Of a stretch of 35,786 nucleotides of DNA, positions 31,676 to 35,786 are shown one piece after another. The notes below the pieces were generated by a model. The model was given only the letters and a program-made list of their open reading frames with translations, did no database searches and was not told the origin of the DNA. The stretch is from NCBI GenBank assembly GCA_937858895.1, contig CALLZN010000174.1, positions 1 through 35,786 of the forward strand, in the 5' to 3' direction. This DNA is from an uncultured bacterium (lineage in GTDB: Bacteria > Planctomycetota > UBA1135 > GCA-002748355). The position numbers were made by a program, and so were the translations under genes. The first letter of the stretch is position 1. Each line of letters begins with the position of its first letter.

Positions 31676-33787
31676 TCAGGTGCGCGCGCTCGTTTGCACG
31701 AGCTTCGTCACGACCTCCTCGAGGCCGACCTGGAGAGACGTGAAACCTGCATAGAAGATCGTGCGCGCAGGCACCGCCTTGGCGCGCGCTCGTTCGAGGG
31801 CTGGCTCGGTTGTCTCGTGCCGATTCCAGTGCAGGAGAACGAGCAGGTCGCAGCGATCGAGTCGGCCTTCGATCTGGGCGACGAGCTTTTGTGGCGATGC
31901 GTAGTTGGCCATCCACCACTCTGCTTCGAAGTTCCATGCCGCCGCGAGTTCTTCGAGGCGCGGATGATGCTTTCGTTGTCGCTCGTTGCCGCCGACGACG
32001 AGGATGCGCGGTCGATGGCCGAGGGCTGCGGCGAAGGCGTCCATCGGGTTGCGCCCCCGGTCGAGCTCGGCGCCGTCTTTCAGTTCGAGTAGCTTTTGCA
32101 GGTTCTCGAGGTCCTCGTTGCACAGTTCGGGAAACTGCACATCGACTTCCTCGAGCAGGCCGATCGCTTGGCGTAAGTCCTCGACGTCTTTGCGTGCCTT
32201 GAAGGCGCGCGCGATCTGCACCTTGAGGTTGGCCCGGTCCCAGTCCTTGCCTTCCATTTCTTCGTAGAGGTCGGCGAGTTCGACTTTGATCTCGAGGTGG
32301 TCGAGGGCTTGGCCGACGAGGGCCTCGTCGCGCAGCGTGCGTTCGAGCTCCGTGAAGGCGCCGCGGTGGTAGAGCAGGTCGCGCATCTCCATCCAGGCTT
32401 CACGCGCCTTGTCGCGGTCGCCCTGCATGTTGTGCGCCGCGAGCTGCAGTTTGTAGGCGTCGACGCGGTGGTCGAGGTCGGTCGCGATCTCGAGGACGCG
32501 CGCCGCGGCGCGCAGCGCCGGCTCCGGCTCGCCGAGCGTTTGATATTCGAGGCCGACCAAGAGGACGTTCTCGGGCGAAGCCCCCCTACCGAGGTCGATG
32601 CGGTCGAGGAAGCGCAGCGCGAGCTTGGCATCGACGCGGCGCAGCGGGTCGAAGACTTCGTAGAAGGTCGCGACATCGGGCACGACGCAGTCGAGCCCAC
32701 GCTCGATGCAACGGGCGGCCCGGCGCTCGTCCTCGTGGACGTTCGCGGCGAGCAGGCTCGCACCGAGCCAGAAGCTCGCGCGCTTCGCCAGCTCCAAGGC
32801 GTCGTGGTCGCTGATGTTGTCGAGGGCAGTGAGGGCAGCTTCGAAGTCGCTGATCGCGGTGTCCAGCTGCCGAGCTTCATAGGCGAGGATGCCACGTGCA
32901 TAGTGAACACGCGGCGCAATTAAATTGTGATCGCTCGTGTCGCCCTGTGTGTTCGGATCCAGGCTTGCGTTGAGGATCGCGACGGCTTCGTCTCGCCCGT
33001 CTCTCTGCTGCATGGGCTCGAGGCCGCCGAGTCTCGTGATGCGCAAGCGCGCGAGAGCCTGAAGCAAGCCGAGGTCGCGATGAAGCGCTCCCCCACCACA
33101 AGTGCCTTCCATGAGGGCTTGGGCGCTCGCGAAGCGTTGCTCTGCTTCTTCCCACTCGCAGGTTGCGAGGTGGCTCTGCCCGATCGCCCGCTCGAAGCGC
33201 CCGCGCTCGAGCGGGCCGAGGCTCGGATAGGAATTCAAGGTCATGGCCCGTCGCAAGGCCCGGCGCAGGCTTCCTTCGCTCTCGATCGGGATGGAGTTCT
33301 TTTCGATGCGTGCCAACAGGTCGAGCAAGGCGGCATCGACGAGCATGTGCGCTTCGCTCGTCTGCTCCTCGGAGGCATCGATCAGCTCGAGCGAACGGAC
33401 CGCACGCTCGAAGTCGCCGGCAGCGAACCAGCGCCGGATCAACGTCGGCAGGAGTTGCGCCGCGATCGCCGGAATCGCCAAGAGATCGAGGAGCAGGGCG
33501 TCGTTGCTCGCGACGTCATCGAAGAAGCTCGTCTCGTCCCGCCGAAGATGCCCCTTGAGCCGGCCAAACTCGAACCAGCGTCGCTCATTCGCACTCTTGG
33601 GAGCCACGAAGTCGAGCCCAAGCAGCGTGCGTGCATACCCACAATGAAATTGAACTTGCGGGCGCGCAGACGCCAAGCTCGCATACTCCGCAACGAGCCG
33701 ACGCAGTTCAGGGTCCGAGAGCTTACCTTCTTCTGCTAGGTGAATCTGCCGTAGGACCAGCCGGTCGAGTGCGCTTTCCCAAGCCAT
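31676..33787 (-). CDS. Large TPR-like protein with DUF2325-like C-terminal domain
   Basis: 703 residues from ATG 33787; a GGGGAG site lies about 7 bases upstream. Residues 1-585 are helical repeats of TPR type with acidic surfaces (for example RVHYARGILAYEARQLDTAISDFEAALTAL and EALVGQALDHLEIKVELADLYEEMEG). The last 112 residues start with RPRILVVGGNERQRKHH (592 on), then LDRCDLLVLLHWNRHETTEPAL, ARTIFYAGFTSLQVGLEEVV. This is the pattern of the DUF2325 fold (GGR-like start, a buried strand followed by His, and a late Ser/Thr-Leu). It is cytoplasmic. Neighbours are a tyrosine recombinase (divergent) and a SUKH gene (downstream), which suggests an accessory island. Function unknown; a sensing or defence role is only a guess. 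Confidence 0.8.
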   Translation of the reverse strand: MAWESALDRLVLRQIHLAEEGKLSDPELRRLVAEYASLASARPQVQFHCGYARTLLGLDFVAPKSANERRWFEFGRLKGHLRRDETSFFDDVASNDALLLDLLAIPAIAAQLLPTLIRRWFAAGDFERAVRSLELIDASEEQTSEAHMLVDAALLDLLARIEKNSIPIESEGSLRRALRRAMTLNSYPSLGPLERGRFERAIGQSHLATCEWEEAEQRFASAQALMEGTCGGGALHRDLGLLQALARLRITRLGGLEPMQQRDGRDEAVAILNASLDPNTQGDTSDHNLIAPRVHYARGILAYEARQLDTAISDFEAALTALDNISDHDALELAKRASFWLGASLLAANVHEDERRAARCIERGLDCVVPDVATFYEVFDPLRRVDAKLALRFLDRIDLGRGASPENVLLVGLEYQTLGEPEPALRAAARVLEIATDLDHRVDAYKLQLAAHNMQGDRDKAREAWMEMRDLLYHRGAFTELERTLRDEALVGQALDHLEIKVELADLYEEMEGKDWDRANLKVQIARAFKARKDVEDLRQAIGLLEEVDVQFPELCNEDLENLQKLLELKDGAELDRGRNPMDAFAAALGHRPRILVVGGNERQRKHHPRLEELAAAWNFEAEWWMANYASPQKLVAQIEGRLDRCDLLVLLHWNRHETTEPALERARAKAVPARTIFYAGFTSLQVGLEEVVTKLVQTSART

Positions 33788-34094
33788 GAATCTTCTCCCC
33801 TGATGAAGATCTTCGGCGCGGCGGCGCGCCGCATCGAAGTCTGCGATGGAGAGTTCGTTGAGAAGGTCGACAGGAGGGCACTACGCGCGTGGGCTCGGAG
33901 GCGAGGTGTCGACTCGGATCGCCGCCTGTGTGGCGCTACGAGGGCGAACGTGGCTCGGTCGAAATTGCCGTGCAAGGCGATCTAGCGACTCGGGAAGCGA
34001 GCTTTCGCGGCCTTCTGTTCCCCCCCACAGTGCATGAAATTGAGCATGATAAAGGATGTTATCATGCATGAACTTTTGAGTGGGGGACCTGAGC
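33788..34094. promoter_or_regulatory. Divergent region between DUF2325-like gene and integrase
   Basis: 307 bases. The left part is GC-rich with no convincing gene; short open frames exist but look non-coding. The right end (34031-34080) turns sharply AT-rich and contains the inverted and direct repeats listed separately. It should hold the promoters of both divergent genes. I see no tRNA that could act as an integration target. Confidence 0.45.
34031..34072. promoter_or_regulatory. AT-rich inverted repeat flanked by direct repeats before the integrase
   Basis: GCATGATAA (34044-34052) and TTATCATGC (34059-34067) form a perfect 9-base inverted repeat around a 6-base centre. The octamer TGCATGAA occurs at 34031-34038 and 34065-34072, on either side. 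Position right before a recombinase gene fits an operator or an attachment-type site. Function inferred only. Confidence 0.5.
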
Positions 34095-35108
34095 ATGGAG
34101 CAGCTGCCTGAACGACGAACTGGCGACTCGAGCCTACGCCTCGCGACCGATGAGCCGCTGCCGCTCGTCCTCGAGGCGGCTGGACCGAACGCGCGCTTCG
34201 CCTACGAGGAGTTCCTCTCCGAGCTCGCCGAGAACTCGCTCATCGCCTATCGGCGCGCGCTCTTTCGCTTCTTTGCGCACCTGGAAGACCAGGGCCTCGA
34301 GCTCCGGGACGTCGGTCCTAAGCACGTGCGCTCCTACATCCAGGGGCTGCAGGCCACGATTCGGACGAAGCGTGGCGAAGAGCCAAGGACGAAGCCTGCT
34401 TCGAAGCCGACCAAGAAGCTGCATCTGGCAGCCCTTCGGCACTTCTTCGACAAGGCAGTCCAGCGGCATGCGATGCTCCTGAACCCGGCGCTCTCGGTCC
34501 GTGGCCCAAAGCACTCCGTTACGACCGGAAAGACCAAGGGACTCGGGCTTCGTCAGGCTCGAAAGCTCTTGAAGAGCATCGATGTCACGACGCCCATTGG
34601 TCTTCGGGACCGCGCGATCATCGCGACCCTGCTCTACACGGCCGCGAGGCGCGGCGCAGTCGCGAAGCTCCGCCGGAAGGACTTCCACACGGACGGCCGC
34701 CAGCACTACTTCGAGTTCGACGAGAAAGGCGGCAAGCAGCGGACGATTCCGTGCCGCGAGGACCTCGAGCGCTACATGAACGCCTACCTCGAGGTTGCGC
34801 CGCCGATGCAGCCAGACGACCCCGTCTTTCGCACGGCGCGCGGTCGCAATCAGGAGCTCGCGGACGGTGGCATCACGGGCGACGACGTCCTTCGGATGTT
34901 CAAGCGGCGGCTGAAGGCCGCCGGGCTACCGACGACGTTCTCATGCCACTCGTGCCGCAAAGCGACGGCGACAAACCTGCTCGAGCAAGGCGTCGAACTC
35001 GCCGACGTTCAAAACTTCCTCGGCCATGCGGACCCGAGGACGACGAAGCTCTACGATGCACGCGAGATGACCGTCACTCGCAATCTTGTGGAGAGGATTG
35101 GTATATAA
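34095..35108 (+). CDS. Tyrosine recombinase / integrase (XerC/D-like)
   Basis: 337 residues from ATG 34095, with GGGGGA 7 bases upstream; GTG 34080 is an alternative start. The N-terminal SAM-like core-binding domain reads YEEFLSELAENSLIAYRRALFRFFAHLEDQG. The catalytic domain shows Arg in LLYTAARRGAVAKLRRKDF, a beta-hairpin Lys in EKGGKQRTIP, HSCRKATATNLL (the H-x-x-R motif), the second His in LGHADPRTT, and the Tyr nucleophile in KLYDAREMTV. The full R-K-H-R-H-Y set is present, so it should be active. It cuts and joins DNA at short recognition sites. Host chromosome-dimer XerC/D is usually smaller, so an island or phage integrase is more likely. Two 14-base direct repeats lie just after it. 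Confidence 0.92.
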   Translation: MEQLPERRTGDSSLRLATDEPLPLVLEAAGPNARFAYEEFLSELAENSLIAYRRALFRFFAHLEDQGLELRDVGPKHVRSYIQGLQATIRTKRGEEPRTKPASKPTKKLHLAALRHFFDKAVQRHAMLLNPALSVRGPKHSVTTGKTKGLGLRQARKLLKSIDVTTPIGLRDRAIIATLLYTAARRGAVAKLRRKDFHTDGRQHYFEFDEKGGKQRTIPCREDLERYMNAYLEVAPPMQPDDPVFRTARGRNQELADGGITGDDVLRMFKRRLKAAGLPTTFSCHSCRKATATNLLEQGVELADVQNFLGHADPRTTKLYDAREMTVTRNLVERIGI

Positions 35109-35136
35109 TGCCCGGAAGAAAGAGCCCTTACTTACG

Positions 35137-35208
35137 GATCTACGATTCGCGGGGAAGGCCAACCACTCGCAACTATGCAATAAGGACAATTGTTGATCTA
35201 TGATTCGC
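35137..35208. repeat. Two 14-base direct repeats after the integrase
   Basis: GATCTACGATTCGC (35137-35150) and GATCTATGATTCGC (35195-35208) differ at one base and are 58 bases apart in register. The second overlaps the start codon of the cytochrome gene. They could be integrase arm sites or a duplicated target; this is inferred. Confidence 0.5.
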
Positions 35209-35676
35209 AGATCTGTCTATCGACCGCACAGAGCACCACGTCAATGGCGCTACCACTTATTTGCTGCGAGCTACATCGTAGCAGCCCTGGTGTCCACCAT
35301 CACAACTCAGATCGTTATGCACAACTCCACTCAGCAACACAACTATCGCCGCATATACAATCTCCCCTACATAGGAAACGTGCCTCGCGGCAAAGAGTTG
35401 GCGCATAAATTGTGCACAATCTGCCACATAATTGATGCGTCGAAGAGCGACCCAGACGAAACTGGAACGCCGAATCTCGCAAAACTAACTGCTAATAAAG
35501 CCGACGCAGCGCGTAGCATGTCTTTGTTTCTATATATAGCACTAGCGATCGTAGATCCGCAACGTGACGGCCTGAAGGGAATGATTCCCGCAGGCTATTA
35601 CCATAACCCACGGGACGACCTCACCCCCCAAGAAATAGCCGACATTGCCACCTACATTATTAGCAAGCAGGGGTAG
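35200..35676 (+). CDS. Membrane-anchored c-type cytochrome
   Basis: 158 residues from ATG 35200. A basic N terminus precedes a hydrophobic segment (about 19-38), probably a signal anchor or signal peptide for export to the periplasm, where haem is attached. CTICH (72-76) is the haem c motif; Met128 in GLKGMIPAGYY is a good axial ligand. The final helix LTPQEIADIATYIIS is typical of class I cytochromes c. It is a single-haem electron carrier of unknown partner. Base composition is clearly lower in GC (about half) than in the genes to the left, and codon use is AT-richer, a sign of recent transfer. AAGGA lies somewhat far upstream (about 14 bases), so the start is moderately sure. Confidence 0.85.
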   Translation: MIRRSVYRPHRAPRQWRYHLFAASYIVAALVSTITTQIVMHNSTQQHNYRRIYNLPYIGNVPRGKELAHKLCTICHIIDASKSDPDETGTPNLAKLTANKADAARSMSLFLYIALAIVDPQRDGLKGMIPAGYYHNPRDDLTPQEIADIATYIISKQG

Positions 35677-35737
35677 ATCCCTTGCATAGAACGCGAGCTA
35701 GCGAAAATCACGGCTCATGCGAGAAACTTGGTGTGAG

Positions 35738-35769
35738 TTCCGGAAACTTCGGCAGCTAGATTCCGGAAA
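35738..35769. repeat. Direct pair of TTCCGGAAA near the right edge
   Basis: TTCCGGAAA occurs at 35738-35746 and 35761-35769, 23 bases apart. The core TTCCGGAA is itself palindromic. They lie beyond the cytochrome gene and may belong to the end of an element or the promoter of a gene outside the window. Confidence 0.5.
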
Positions 35770-35786
35770 GTCTGTCCACCCGGCCG

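Noticed and set aside
1..35786. CRISPR arrays, rRNA and tRNA genes
   Set aside because: No regularly spaced repeats, no rRNA-like sequence and no convincing tRNA cloverleaf were seen on reading; a covariance search was not possible.

Overview
The window is a 35.8 kb, high-GC, gene-dense bacterial segment. The gene set points to a Planctomycetota-like organism: secreted HEAT-repeat paralogues with a Gly/Pro-rich N terminus, a pseudopilin-like anchored protein, a DUF3187-like lipoprotein, and few operons among many short gene runs. This assignment is an inference from gene style. There is no rRNA or marker phylogeny here, and another deep high-GC phylum is possible.

Layout. (1) 1-5.0 kb, plus strand: the end of a large HEAT-like protein, then a CpsD/CapB-like P-loop ATPase, a coiled-coil protein, and an actin-like ATPase that closely resembles the magnetosome filament protein MamK. 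No other magnetosome gene is visible. (2) 5.0-8.5 kb: a pseudopilin-like membrane protein (minus), a CCA-adding enzyme and an unknown hydrophilic protein. (3) 8.5-12.7 kb, minus: an apparent operon dxr - rseP-like site-2 protease (frameshifted in this sequence) - UbiA-family prenyltransferase. (4) 12.7-19.5 kb, plus: purM coupled to a TPR-like exported protein, a secreted degenerate alpha/beta-hydrolase-like protein, a membrane-fused spermidine-synthase-like protein coupled to a small tail-anchored protein, and a Gfo/Idh/MocA oxidoreductase. (5) 19.5-26.0 kb, minus: three tandem paralogous exported HEAT-repeat proteins. All three share a mature N terminus beginning HGGQY, a WQxWWE(F/Y)NK motif and an almost identical C-terminal tail ending in LDIL. 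(6) 26.2-29.5 kb, minus: sdhCAB succinate dehydrogenase. (7) 29.6-35.8 kb: a DUF3187-like lipoprotein, a SUKH (SMI1/KNR4-like) protein, a large helical-repeat protein with a DUF2325-like C-terminal domain, a tyrosine recombinase preceded by an AT-rich inverted repeat, and a lower-GC c-type cytochrome. This last part looks like accessory or mobile DNA.

Candidates for something undescribed: the ATPase / coiled-coil / MamK-like actin cluster (a possible filament or positioning system outside a magnetosome island); the HGGQY...LDIL family of tandem exported HEAT proteins, whose predicted signal-peptidase cut leaves an N-terminal histidine; and the helical-repeat/DUF2325-like gene with a SUKH gene beside an integrase.
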